Shown here: piece after piece, positions 14,091 through 21,894 of the stretch
Position numbering within the stretch: the first letter of the stretch is position 1
Layout of the letters: each line of letters starts with the position of its first letter
DNA from: Candidatus Tariuqbacter arcticus
Lineage (GTDB): Bacteria > Electryoneota > Tariuqbacteria > Tariuqbacterales > Tariuqbacteraceae
DNA: 21,927 nucleotides
Direction: 5' to 3'
Assembly (NCBI GenBank): GCA_013202315.1
Contig: JABMRZ010000464.1
Coordinates: 1-21,927 of the forward strand
Made by a program: the position numbers and the translations under genes
Notes under the pieces: generated by a model
The model's input: the letters and a program-made list of their open reading frames with translations, nothing else
What the model was told of the DNA's origin: nothing
Databases searched by the model: none

Positions 14091-15878
14091 ATGCTTCTAC
14101 GCACATTAAAAATATTCCCGCTGATTGTATTTTTAACAGTATTAGCCATATCGGCGGATTCTGCGGTCATTAAGAGCGTTAAATATGAAGGGTGTGAGCG
14201 CTTTTCGCGGCGGGAAATCGCCGAATGGTCTGAATTGAAGCCGGGCGAAATGTTCAGCGATGTCAATATCTTCGAAGCCTTCAATCGCATCCTCGATAAT
14301 TTCGCCGCCCAGGGGCATTATTTCGCTTCCATCGATTCCATTTGGGAAGAATACAGCGCTGATTCGAGCGAGGTCATTCTCACGATATTCCTGACTGAAG
14401 GTCCACGCCTTCAACTGATATCGGTTTCAATCGCCGATTCTTCCGGTGAATCGCTGCCGGAAATGGAATCGTTCTTTCATTCCCGCAAACTGTTTCATCC
14501 TTCTCAACTGGAAGCGGGGATAGACGAAACCCTCAAAGCGGTCGAAGAAAATGGCTACCCGTTCTCAATGCTAAAATTGAAAGGAATGCAGCTGCTGAGA
14601 CTGCCGGGGAGGAATCAATTGAACGCCGCATTCATTTTGGAAAGAGGACCGCAAATCCGCTTAAACGGAGTGGAAATAAGGGGCAATGAGTCGACTCGCA
14701 GCCGGTTCATCGTGCGGGAAACTCGCATCAAACAGAAAGCTCTGTTCTCCGCCGAAGCCTTCTCCCGCGCTCAAAGATACCTTCAGCGCACCCGGCTGTT
14801 CGATGAAGTGGAACCGCTCGGTATCATTCGCCGCGATGATGATTTCTTCGCCCTGGTGAAAGTGAAAGAGGGCAGGCACAATTCCATCGACGGCGCAGTC
14901 GGATATATCCCCGGAACTGAAAATGAAAAAGGATATTGGACCGGACTGGTCGATTTCGCCTTCAATAACCTGTTCGGAACCGGGCGGAAGTTCAAGATTC
15001 ATTGGGAGCAGCCCGACCGCTATTCACAGGATATCGCCCTCAGTTACCGTGAACCCTGGGTCGGAGGAATACCCTTGGACCTCAGCGCATCATTAGACCA
15101 GTCCGTCCGAGGGTCATCGGGCTTCACCTCGCTGGGAGGGAACGACCGCTTCCTCACCAGGAATATGTCCCTAAACGCATATTTCTCCCTGAATGAAAAT
15201 ATCGAAATAGACGGCGGGGTGACTTATTCTGAAGTTCTGCCCGATTCCGCCGCTCGATATATCGTCGGCATCCCCCACAGCCTCGCCTGGGGCTTTCAAG
15301 GGGGCTTCACCATCGACACCCGCGATAATCATTTGAACCCTAAAAGCGGTCTATTTTACCGAAACTCAGTTCAAGCTTCGGATAAAAAGAACTATGTCGC
15401 GGCTAATTCTTCAATACCGCAATCGGTCGATGAAAAACGGCTGGAAATCGACTTTGAAGCGGTATATCCCCTGACCGAATGGGGGGTATTCGACCTGCGA
15501 TTCTGCGGCAGACATCTCCAATCCGGACAGGAAGCCATCCCCATCAGCGAAATGTACCTCCTGGGAGGCGGCAATTCGCTCCGCGGCTACCGGGAAGAAC
15601 AATTCCCCGGAAACTCAATTGCCTGGATCAACCTCGAATACCGCTGGATTATCGGTAAGTATTCCCGCCTCTTCGTCTTCAACGATTGGGGGTATTACTA
15701 CCGAAAATCCGCCGGAACCGCCGGTGAGTATATCAGCGTTGACAATTGGAATTACGGATACGGCGCCGGAATCCGGTTGGAAACCGGAGTCGGTATCATC
15801 GGAATCGACTACGGGCTGGGAAAGGGGGATTCACCTATGAACGGTAAACTGCACTTGCGCCTGAGAAATGAATTTTGA
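14091..15878 (+). CDS. Omp85 outer-membrane protein with three POTRA domains (BamA/TamA-like)
   Basis: Omp85-superfamily protein of 595 residues. A signal peptide (residues 1-25) is followed by three POTRA-like domains, at about 24-104, 105-185 and 186-261. The third contains the typical IRLNGVEIRGNESTRSRFI and the FSRAQRYLQRTRLFDEV helix. The C-terminal barrel (about 265-595) has SYREPWVGG, FTIDTRDNHLNPKSGLFYR (406-424), and the loop-6 signature GGGNSLRGYREEQFPG (492-507, with the RGY at 498-500). The last residue is Phe. With three rather than five POTRAs and a location away from skp/lpx genes, it is more TamA-like or a dedicated assembly factor than the housekeeping BamA. It may insert the 1107-residue barrel encoded immediately upstream. 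Confidence 0.93.
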   Translation: MLLRTLKIFPLIVFLTVLAISADSAVIKSVKYEGCERFSRREIAEWSELKPGEMFSDVNIFEAFNRILDNFAAQGHYFASIDSIWEEYSADSSEVILTIFLTEGPRLQLISVSIADSSGESLPEMESFFHSRKLFHPSQLEAGIDETLKAVEENGYPFSMLKLKGMQLLRLPGRNQLNAAFILERGPQIRLNGVEIRGNESTRSRFIVRETRIKQKALFSAEAFSRAQRYLQRTRLFDEVEPLGIIRRDDDFFALVKVKEGRHNSIDGAVGYIPGTENEKGYWTGLVDFAFNNLFGTGRKFKIHWEQPDRYSQDIALSYREPWVGGIPLDLSASLDQSVRGSSGFTSLGGNDRFLTRNMSLNAYFSLNENIEIDGGVTYSEVLPDSAARYIVGIPHSLAWGFQGGFTIDTRDNHLNPKSGLFYRNSVQASDKKNYVAANSSIPQSVDEKRLEIDFEAVYPLTEWGVFDLRFCGRHLQSGQEAIPISEMYLLGGGNSLRGYREEQFPGNSIAWINLEYRWIIGKYSRLFVFNDWGYYYRKSAGTAGEYISVDNWNYGYGAGIRLETGVGIIGIDYGLGKGDSPMNGKLHLRLRNEF

Positions 15879-16038
15879 TAATCGCCGTTTACATATTTTG
15901 TCGGCGCCTGTTTTAACCTATGAAATATGAATGATCTTCGTCCACCAAACTTCCCATACTTGAATAATTCCCTAAAACGATTTATATTGAACTAATGGAA
16001 AAACACCATCTAAACCCTCATTCTCTCTACACAGCGTA

Positions 16039-16068
16039 TTGACACAACCCATTTATTATTATTATTCA
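16039..16068 (+). promoter_or_regulatory. Possible sigma70 promoter upstream of the TPR gene
   Basis: A consensus TTGACA at 16039-16044 is followed by an AT-rich run containing TATTAT at 16060-16065 (15-nt spacing) and TATTCA at 16063-16068 (18-nt spacing). A small perfect hairpin (ACACC/GGTGT, 16070-16083) lies in the leader. This is the only promoter-like match in the 253-nt gap after the Omp85 gene. Confidence 0.45.
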
Positions 16069-16131
16069 TACACCTTTGGGTGTCCTTGCCCTTTGTGATG
16101 AATTCCCCATTCAAATGGAATCCTCTCGAAA

Positions 16132-16584
16132 ATGGCTGAAAATAACGATTTTAAGATGGACTACCGGCGCTACGCCGCCCAAAAAAGCCGGATGATAAAA
16201 CCCGCTGAACCCTCCGATAAACCACCGCCGGCAGAGCGGGAACAACCCCCTCCCGCTGAAGTGAAGCAAAAACACCCCCCCATAATTCGTATGAGACAGC
16301 TCCAGAGAAAACTCGATGCCAATATCGATGACCTTGTAGCCCTCAACGAATTCCTGAAAATCGGCTACGAGCTGGAGGAATATAAGCTCATCGAAGGATA
16401 TATGCGCGATTACTTGCACAGACATCCCAATCATCACGCCACCCGGCACAGCCTGGCGGTAACCCTTATCAGGCTCGGAAACCCCAGAAGAGCGAAAATC
16501 GAACTGCGCAGAATCCTTAGTAAGAACCCCAAATTTGAACAGGCGCGGCAATTGCTGGAACGAATGCGTAAAGACAAAATCTGA
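16132..16584 (+). CDS. Small TPR-like cytoplasmic protein
   Basis: A 150-residue protein with no signal peptide. The N-terminal 20 residues are basic, and residues 24-54 are rich in Pro, Glu and Lys and probably disordered. From about residue 56 to 147 the protein is all helical. It has TPR-like phasing: EFLKIGYELEEYKLIEGYMRDYLHRHPNHHATRHSLAV-type residues are followed by a clear repeat that starts at LAVTLIRLGNPRRAKIELRR and ends at KNPKFEQARQLLERM. Such proteins are scaffolds; the partner is unknown. The ATG at 16132 has no good ribosome binding site; an in-frame ATG at 16156 is an alternative. It may belong functionally with the envelope cluster upstream or stand alone behind its own promoter. 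Confidence 0.75.
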   Translation: MAENNDFKMDYRRYAAQKSRMIKPAEPSDKPPPAEREQPPPAEVKQKHPPIIRMRQLQRKLDANIDDLVALNEFLKIGYELEEYKLIEGYMRDYLHRHPNHHATRHSLAVTLIRLGNPRRAKIELRRILSKNPKFEQARQLLERMRKDKI

Positions 16585-16671
16585 AAGATTCACGCCTTCT
16601 TATCTTAATTTATAGTTCTTGGCAATTTCGTATGAGTAAATCATCCATTGTTATTGCTGAAACACACTGTC

Positions 16672-16696
16672 ATTCCCCCATAGTTTTAGCGGGAAT
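16672..16696. repeat. REP-like palindrome
   Basis: ATTCCC (16672-16677) and GGGAAT (16691-16696) are inverted. The flanking bases make it read like the widespread TCATTCCCGC...GCGGGAATCC intergenic palindromes, here with one mismatch pair in the inner stem. It is a single copy in this window, so membership of a repeat family is inferred. Confidence 0.4.
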
Positions 16697-16724
16697 CCAT
16701 AACTTATTTCTACGTTTCAATGTC

Positions 16725-16773
16725 CCTGACACCTGCCAACCCCTATACCCTAAACCCTAACCCATAACCACTA
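16725..16773. repeat. Heptad array upstream of the FG-GAP gene
   Basis: Seven contiguous units: CCTGACA, CCTGCCA, ACCCCTA, TACCCTA, AACCCTA, ACCCATA and ACCACTA. The CCCTAA core is shared with the arrays upstream of rpoA (19-39 and 131-163), 16.5 kb away. Confidence 0.75.
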
Positions 16774-16913
16774 TTATCAATAGAAACATAAGTATTTGCC
16801 TCCTAATTTATATTGTAAAACCGGTTCTTTTTCAAATGATAACGCCGGTTTAATCCTGCGCTTTTTTGATTTTTAGTTGACTTATGGATAAATTGATTGG
16901 AAAGGAGGTTATT

Positions 16914-18971
16914 ATGAAACGAGTAACATCATTAATATTAATCTTTCTCCCAGTTATTGTACTATCACAAGAGCTCCAATTTGAGCTTCAGCCCGGCGCT
17001 TTTCCGGTTGAAGTTTCCGGCTGGGAAATTTTCCAGCCATGGACCGGGGGGAACAACAAATCTACACCTGAGTTGTGCGATATTGATGCCGACGATGATT
17101 TGGATTTTTTCCTAGGTGACGAAAGAGGATATGTGTATTCTTTTCAAAATACCGGTTCTTCACTTCAACCCGACTTTCAATACGAAACCAGTTTCTTTGA
17201 TTCATTGACACACCCTAATCCCACATATAATGGAGCAGTTGTTAGGTTCGTAGACATAGATGATGACAGTGATTTTGACGCTTTCGTTGGCGGTAGTTAT
17301 GTGTCCGTTTATCTGAATAATGGATCGATATATCAACCCCAGTTTGAACTTTTAGAGGATTCATTAAGGGATAATAATTTAGAAATTGTAGTTGGAACTT
17401 ATCTTGATCTTGTTGATATTGATGGTGATGGTGACTACGATCTATTCGCCGGTCATTATTCCGGTTACTTGAAATATTATGAGAACATAGGGACAGGGAC
17501 AAGCTATTCATTCAATTTAGTTAGTTCAAATTGGTTTAATACCTATTGTTCAGAGGGATACGCCAGTCCTTGTTTCGGCGATTTGGATTTGCTTATTGGC
17601 ACCGGTGAGGGCACGCTTTATTACTACCGCAATGACGGAGACAGCGCCAGTGCGCAGATGACTTTGGTCAGCGATAATTATCTTGATATAGATGTGGGGG
17701 ATTACGCTTCGCCGGAGCTGGCGGACATTGACGGCGATGGGGATTTGGATTTGTTTGTGGGGAGAGATCCAACTGGTTTTGGCAACAGTATGGGGGATGT
17801 GTATTTTTATGAGAATATAGGCACTCCGCAAGTCCCCGATTTTCAGCTAATCACCACAAATTATATATGCTTCGACATGGGAGATGGCGCTACTCCAAAT
17901 TTGGTGGATATAGATGCTGATGGTGATCCTGATCTGTTTACCGGTAAGGGCGATAATCTACTATTTTACCGAAATGTGGGAAATTTGAATGAGCCTCGAT
18001 TTGTCTATGAGAGTGAGAATTTCGGTGGGGTCAATGTTAATACTCTTATGCCCTGGTTTGTGGACCTGGATGCAGATGGAGATTACGATCTTTTAGCAGG
18101 AGAAGGTGCTATTCCGGGACCACCGGGACTGCATCTTTTTACCAATCGTGGCACGCCTCAGAACCCGCAGTTTACGCTGACCACCAATAACTTGGTCCCA
18201 GGAGTTTTCGGGCAAGGCTCGGTTTTGTTAATACCGGGCACTACCGATATTGATGCTGATGGTGATCAGGATTTATTTGTTTCCGATGTGAGTGGCGGTC
18301 TGTATTTTTTTGAGAATATTGGCAGCGCATCTCAGCATCAGTTTCAGTTTGTTACTAATGATTGGCAAAACCTAGGAACCTGGGGACACCGCTTATTCTG
18401 CTTTTACGACATAGATAGTGATGGTGATGAAGACCTTTTCATCAATAGCAACGCTATGTATAATCAGCCTTGGGACAAGAACCTGATGTTTTACCGCAAT
18501 GTGGGCACCCCTCAGAATGCGGTTATGGTCTTGGAGAATGAGGATTTATTCCCGGAGCTAATGATTTGGCAGGCGAGGCCTTACCTGTTGGACATAGACC
18601 AGGATGGAGATGGGGATTTATTCGTAGGAGATTTATGGGGTGGGATACGGTTTTTCCGCAATCTGGAGGTGAATTCCGTGAACCGGGAAGCGGGAACTGT
18701 GAACCGAAGCTTCAGCCTGCTGCCGAATTATCCCAATCCGTTCAATTCTTCTACGACGATACCCTTCACCATAGACCGGGCTTTGCCGGTGAAAATTGTA
18801 GTGTATAATCAGTTGGGGCAGTGTGTGGCGACGCTTGTCGATGGGCAGATGTCCCCAGGGCAGCACCAAATTCAATGGGATGCGAGCATTTTATCCACCG
18901 GAGTATATCTAATTTCCCTGGAAAGCGATGGCATCCCCCAACAAGCACGGAAGGTGATACTGCTGAAATAA
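16914..18971 (+). CDS. Secreted FG-GAP/VCBS-type repeat protein with T9SS sorting domain
   Basis: Surface or extracellular protein of 685 residues. The start is ATG at 16914, set by a near-perfect AAAGGAGG at 16901-16908; the frame is open to an ATG at 16884, but that would bury the signal peptide MKRVTSLILIFLPVIVLS. About ten repeats follow, each with a Ca-binding-like DIDxDGDxDLFxG loop then a strand ending in YYENIGT or FYRNVGN (the first loop is at residue 56). This is the FG-GAP/VCBS beta-propeller pattern, often used for adhesion. The last 85 residues (601-685) are a type A T9SS sorting domain: NYPNPFNSSTTIPF, VYNQLGQ, STGVYLISLES and terminal VILLK. Codon choice in the 5' half is more AT-rich (GAT, TTA, ATT) than in its neighbours. 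One repeat has lost its loop (about 17574-17600), and the linker before the sorting domain is encoded by heptads. Confidence 0.9.
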   Translation: MKRVTSLILIFLPVIVLSQELQFELQPGAFPVEVSGWEIFQPWTGGNNKSTPELCDIDADDDLDFFLGDERGYVYSFQNTGSSLQPDFQYETSFFDSLTHPNPTYNGAVVRFVDIDDDSDFDAFVGGSYVSVYLNNGSIYQPQFELLEDSLRDNNLEIVVGTYLDLVDIDGDGDYDLFAGHYSGYLKYYENIGTGTSYSFNLVSSNWFNTYCSEGYASPCFGDLDLLIGTGEGTLYYYRNDGDSASAQMTLVSDNYLDIDVGDYASPELADIDGDGDLDLFVGRDPTGFGNSMGDVYFYENIGTPQVPDFQLITTNYICFDMGDGATPNLVDIDADGDPDLFTGKGDNLLFYRNVGNLNEPRFVYESENFGGVNVNTLMPWFVDLDADGDYDLLAGEGAIPGPPGLHLFTNRGTPQNPQFTLTTNNLVPGVFGQGSVLLIPGTTDIDADGDQDLFVSDVSGGLYFFENIGSASQHQFQFVTNDWQNLGTWGHRLFCFYDIDSDGDEDLFINSNAMYNQPWDKNLMFYRNVGTPQNAVMVLENEDLFPELMIWQARPYLLDIDQDGDGDLFVGDLWGGIRFFRNLEVNSVNREAGTVNRSFSLLPNYPNPFNSSTTIPFTIDRALPVKIVVYNQLGQCVATLVDGQMSPGQHQIQWDASILSTGVYLISLESDGIPQQARKVILLK
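18678..18705. repeat. Heptad array inside a coding region
   Basis: Four contiguous 7-nt units, GTGAACC, GGGAAGC, GGGAACT and GTGAACC, lie in the FG-GAP gene between its last repeat and the T9SS domain. They are read as the linker residues around VNREAGTVNRS. They resemble the AACCGTA/AACCGAG units at 14037-14085. Confidence 0.6.
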
Positions 18972-19013
18972 ATCCCCCACCGAAAATTTCCTCCTCTTAA
19001 TTACTCCATAAAG

Positions 19014-19042
19014 TTGACATTTTGAATAAATTTTGGTACTTT
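19014..19042 (+). promoter_or_regulatory. Promoter of the subtilase gene
   Basis: A consensus TTGACA (19014-19019) is followed after 17 nt by TACTTT (19037-19042). The same bases can be read as a Bacteroidetes-type -33 TTG and a -7 TAnnTTT element. TACTTTTATATC matches the element at 1826-1837 with one mismatch. The leader would be about 40 nt, ending in GGAG before the start codon. Confidence 0.55.
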
Positions 19043-19086
19043 TATATCTTAATAGAATTTAATCCGAATATCAATATTATGGAGAA

Positions 19087-21723
19087 ATGAAAATGCGACC
19101 CTGCATAGCGTTGCTGTTGACTCTGACGCTCGTTCTTTCAGCGTTCGCCTACATTCCCGAAGATGAAATCAAACCGGGTAAGGCGATGATACTATTCAGC
19201 GAAGATTTCGGAATTCCTCAAGTCGTTATGACCGATGGAATCGCCCACTTGGGCCTCCCCGAACTCGACATATTAGCCGAACAATTCGGCGTTTATTCCA
19301 TTCAAAAAGTCTACCCTCACGAGCAGAAGCCCACCAATCCTATCGTGGTCGACCTTTCGAGGTGGTATCGGTTCAGCTTCCCCGAGGAAGTTTCGGTGGA
19401 AGAAGTGATGTCGGCTTATACCGGCAAACCTTACATTGAATACGCCGATTTTGAACCAATCCGCCATCTCGATTACATACCGAACGACCCTATGTTCACC
19501 AACCTCTGGCATATATTCGCCATCAAGGCTGACAGCGCCTGGGATGTCACTAAAAGCGACACTCAGATTGACATCGCCATAGTTGACACCGGGATTGACA
19601 CCGCCCATATCGATTTGAAAACCCAACTCTGGATAAATCCCGGAGAAGATTTGAACGGCAACGGGATGATCGACCTGATGGATTGGAATGGACTCGACGA
19701 TGACGGCAATGGATATGCGGATGATTTCTGGGGCTGGGATTTCATTGATAATAATATGTTTGTGCATGACGCCAGCGGCGATGGTCACGGCACTCACTGC
19801 GCCGGGGACGCTTCCGCCGCCACCGATAACGAAACCGGCATCGCCGGCACCGGCTTCAGAACCCGCCTGATGACCCTCCGCTGCGGAAATCAAATGGGCA
19901 TTGGATTTGGCTTCCAGGGAATCAACTACGCCGGCGACAACGGCGCCGATGTGATTTCCCTCTCCTGGGGAGGCGTCAGTTCCAACTACCTTGAACAGCA
20001 GACCATCACCGCCGCCTGGCAGCAGGGTTCGGTGATTTGCGCTTCCGCCGGTAATGACGATTACTGGACCCCGCCCTACCCTCACTATCCTTCGGGATAT
20101 GACCATGTCATCGCCGTAGGCGCTTCCAATGAATACGATGAATTGGCCTATTTCTCCAACTATTCCGAGGAGCCCTTCGATGGGCATTGCGATGTTTTAG
20201 CTCCCGGTCAGGGTATTCTCAGCACCAACTTGGGCGGCAGTTATGTATCCTGGTCCGGAACTTCCATGGCTACCCCGGTTTGCGCGGGAGTGTGCGCCCT
20301 GATTTGGAGCCTAATGCCTCCCGGATCCACGCCTGCGGAAGTGGAAACTATATTGTTCAATACCTGCGATGATATTTATCCGCAAAATCCCGGCTACCAA
20401 TACGGGCAATTGGGCTACGGCAGAATTAGCGCTTTCAATGCTATTCTCGCATTGAGTTCCTACCTGGCGATGGATGATATGACCCTCGATGACGATGGCA
20501 ACAACGACGGCCGCCCCGACCCCGGCGAAACCTGCGAATTGGATTTCATTATCTCCAATGATCCCCGCGCCCAAATGGCTGAAGGCGTCACCGGCGTCCT
20601 TTCCTCCGAAGATGGCGCGGTCACCATCACCAGTTCCACCCAGTCCTTCGGCACGGTTATGCCCAGTTGGACCGCGATGAATACGAGCCCATTCGTATTT
20701 TCTGTCGGTTCCACCGAACCCCATTTCGCCGATTTCACTTTGACCCTCACTACCAGTTCCGGGGCGGTGTTCGAAATACCACTGCAAATCGAATTGGGCA
20801 GGCCGGAAATTCTCATCGTAGATGACGACCCCCCCGATGACGATGCTTCGCATTTCTATGTGGAATCTTTCGAGGAGCTCGGTATGTTCGTGGATGTATG
20901 GGATCAAAGCGTCGCGGAAATCGATGCGGAAGAACTGCTGCGCTACCAAGCTGTCATCTGGGAAACAGGAAAATCTGTCAGCACATTGAGTTCCAGCGAA
21001 ATGGATGAAATAGAGGAATATCTCGATGCCGGGGATAAAAACCTGCTCTTCACCAGCACCAATGCCGGACCCGATATTGGCGGCACTTCCTTCTATTCGG
21101 ATTATCTGCACGCTTCCTTTGTCGCCGATTCGGTGAGTGAATTCTACATTTTAGGCGTGGAAAATTGCATCTTCAGCATTGATGACACCCTGTTCGTGAT
21201 TGGCGGTACAGGTTCGGGCAACTTTCAATCCCTCGAATCCATCAACCCGGAAAACGGCGCTGAAATCGCCTATCAATACCAAAACAGCGGCTCCACCTGC
21301 TGTGTCTATTATGACGGCGATTACAAGATGATATATATGTCCTTTCCATTTGAAACTGTTAGCGGGATTGGTTCAACACCCAGGGAAGAAGTATTAGGAA
21401 ACGTCATAGTTTGGTTCGGCTTATCCGGGATTGAAAGCGGCGAAATACCCTTCATACCCCAAGATTTCGTTTTGGAGCAAAACTATCCCAATCCCTTTAA
21501 TCCGGTTACGCATATAAGTTTCTCCCTGCCGCACCAAGCGGAAATAACCCTCAAAGTCTATAATTCCGCCGGGCAGGAAGTCGCTTTATTAGTTGATGAA
21601 ATGTCCCAAGCCGGTCATCATACAGCCGTTTTCGATGCTTCTAATCTGTCTTCTGGGCTCTATTTCGCCCGTTTGGAAGCTGAAGGGATGTCATTGACGC
21701 AGAAAATGGTTCTGCTGAAGTAA
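19087..21723 (+). CDS. Secreted subtilisin-like serine protease (S8) with T9SS sorting domain
   Basis: Extracellular protease of 878 residues. A signal peptide (about 1-21) is followed by a propeptide region (22-130). The S8 catalytic domain runs from about 135 to 455: Asp167 in IVDTGID, His234 in GDGHGTHCAG, the oxyanion Asn323 in SAGNDD and Ser393 in SGTSMATPVCAG. The full triad is present, so it should be active. An inserted Asp/Asn/Gly-rich loop (about 187-213) may bind Ca. A beta-sandwich region and an alpha/beta segment beginning ILIVDDDPPDDDASHFYVES (about 576-595) follow. Residues 794-878 are a type A T9SS domain (QNYPNPFNPVTHISF, VYNSAGQEV, LSSGLYFARLEAEG, KMVLLK). The ATG at 19087 has GGAG only 2 nt away. 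The in-frame ATG at 19093 (8 nt) is equally likely and leaves MRPCIALLLTLTLVLSAFA as the signal peptide. Confidence 0.95.
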   Translation: MKMRPCIALLLTLTLVLSAFAYIPEDEIKPGKAMILFSEDFGIPQVVMTDGIAHLGLPELDILAEQFGVYSIQKVYPHEQKPTNPIVVDLSRWYRFSFPEEVSVEEVMSAYTGKPYIEYADFEPIRHLDYIPNDPMFTNLWHIFAIKADSAWDVTKSDTQIDIAIVDTGIDTAHIDLKTQLWINPGEDLNGNGMIDLMDWNGLDDDGNGYADDFWGWDFIDNNMFVHDASGDGHGTHCAGDASAATDNETGIAGTGFRTRLMTLRCGNQMGIGFGFQGINYAGDNGADVISLSWGGVSSNYLEQQTITAAWQQGSVICASAGNDDYWTPPYPHYPSGYDHVIAVGASNEYDELAYFSNYSEEPFDGHCDVLAPGQGILSTNLGGSYVSWSGTSMATPVCAGVCALIWSLMPPGSTPAEVETILFNTCDDIYPQNPGYQYGQLGYGRISAFNAILALSSYLAMDDMTLDDDGNNDGRPDPGETCELDFIISNDPRAQMAEGVTGVLSSEDGAVTITSSTQSFGTVMPSWTAMNTSPFVFSVGSTEPHFADFTLTLTTSSGAVFEIPLQIELGRPEILIVDDDPPDDDASHFYVESFEELGMFVDVWDQSVAEIDAEELLRYQAVIWETGKSVSTLSSSEMDEIEEYLDAGDKNLLFTSTNAGPDIGGTSFYSDYLHASFVADSVSEFYILGVENCIFSIDDTLFVIGGTGSGNFQSLESINPENGAEIAYQYQNSGSTCCVYYDGDYKMIYMSFPFETVSGIGSTPREEVLGNVIVWFGLSGIESGEIPFIPQDFVLEQNYPNPFNPVTHISFSLPHQAEITLKVYNSAGQEVALLVDEMSQAGHHTAVFDASNLSSGLYFARLEAEGMSLTQKMVLLK

Positions 21724-21739
21724 GAAAACACCTGTTTAA

Positions 21740-21771
21740 GAGGCTCCGCCTCCTCCGGGACTTTGCCCGGA
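21740..21771. other. Double hairpin after the protease gene
   Basis: GAGGC/GCCTC (21740-21744 and 21748-21752) has a 3-nt loop. TCCGGG/CCCGGA (21754-21759 and 21766-21771) has a 6-nt loop and follows after one base. Both stems are perfect and GC-rich, and they lie 16 nt downstream of the protease stop codon. There is no T-run, so this may be a REP-type element or a 3' mRNA stabiliser rather than a standard terminator. Confidence 0.5.
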
Positions 21772-21820
21772 AGAAGTGGCACCGCCCTGCATTGGTGTGG
21801 GACAGTTGAACAATACAATA

Positions 21821-21893
21821 GTCATTGGTCATTCGGATTTCACATTTTTGGGAACTCCTGAATCTTTTTTGAATTCAGCATTCAGCATTTTAT
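21821..21893. repeat. Two degenerate heptad patches near the window end
   Basis: GTCATTG and GTCATTC (21821-21834) start one patch. Two ATTCAGC units and ATTTTAT (21873-21893) form the other, which ends one base before an ATG. Between them is T-rich sequence with weaker periodicity. Confidence 0.5.
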
Positions 21894-21894
21894 A

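Larger units (their letters stand above)
16585..16913. other. 329-nt spacer without a gene
   Basis: No supported coding region. From left to right it contains a REP-like inverted repeat (16672-16696), a heptad array (16725-16773) and a 7-bp inverted repeat AAACCGG/CCGGTTT (16818-16824 and 16845-16851) with a 20-nt loop. T-rich sequence follows before the ribosome binding site of the next gene. No tRNA or terminator with an adjoining T-run is recognisable. Confidence 0.6.

Noticed and set aside
16111..16593. 160-codon open frame on the minus strand over the TPR gene
   Set aside because: It mirrors the + strand TPR gene, whose product has sensible TPR phasing. The minus-strand product shows no recognisable domain.
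16739..16775. CCCTAAA repeats resembling plant telomere DNA
   Set aside because: The units are degenerate and few, and they lie between bacterial genes. They belong with the other 7-nt arrays of different sequence, so contamination or a telomere is not needed to explain them.
19273..20187. 304-codon minus-strand open frame inside the protease gene
   Set aside because: It is a shadow of the S8 catalytic domain, which carries the full catalytic triad. The antisense product is low-complexity Gly/Val/Ile-rich.
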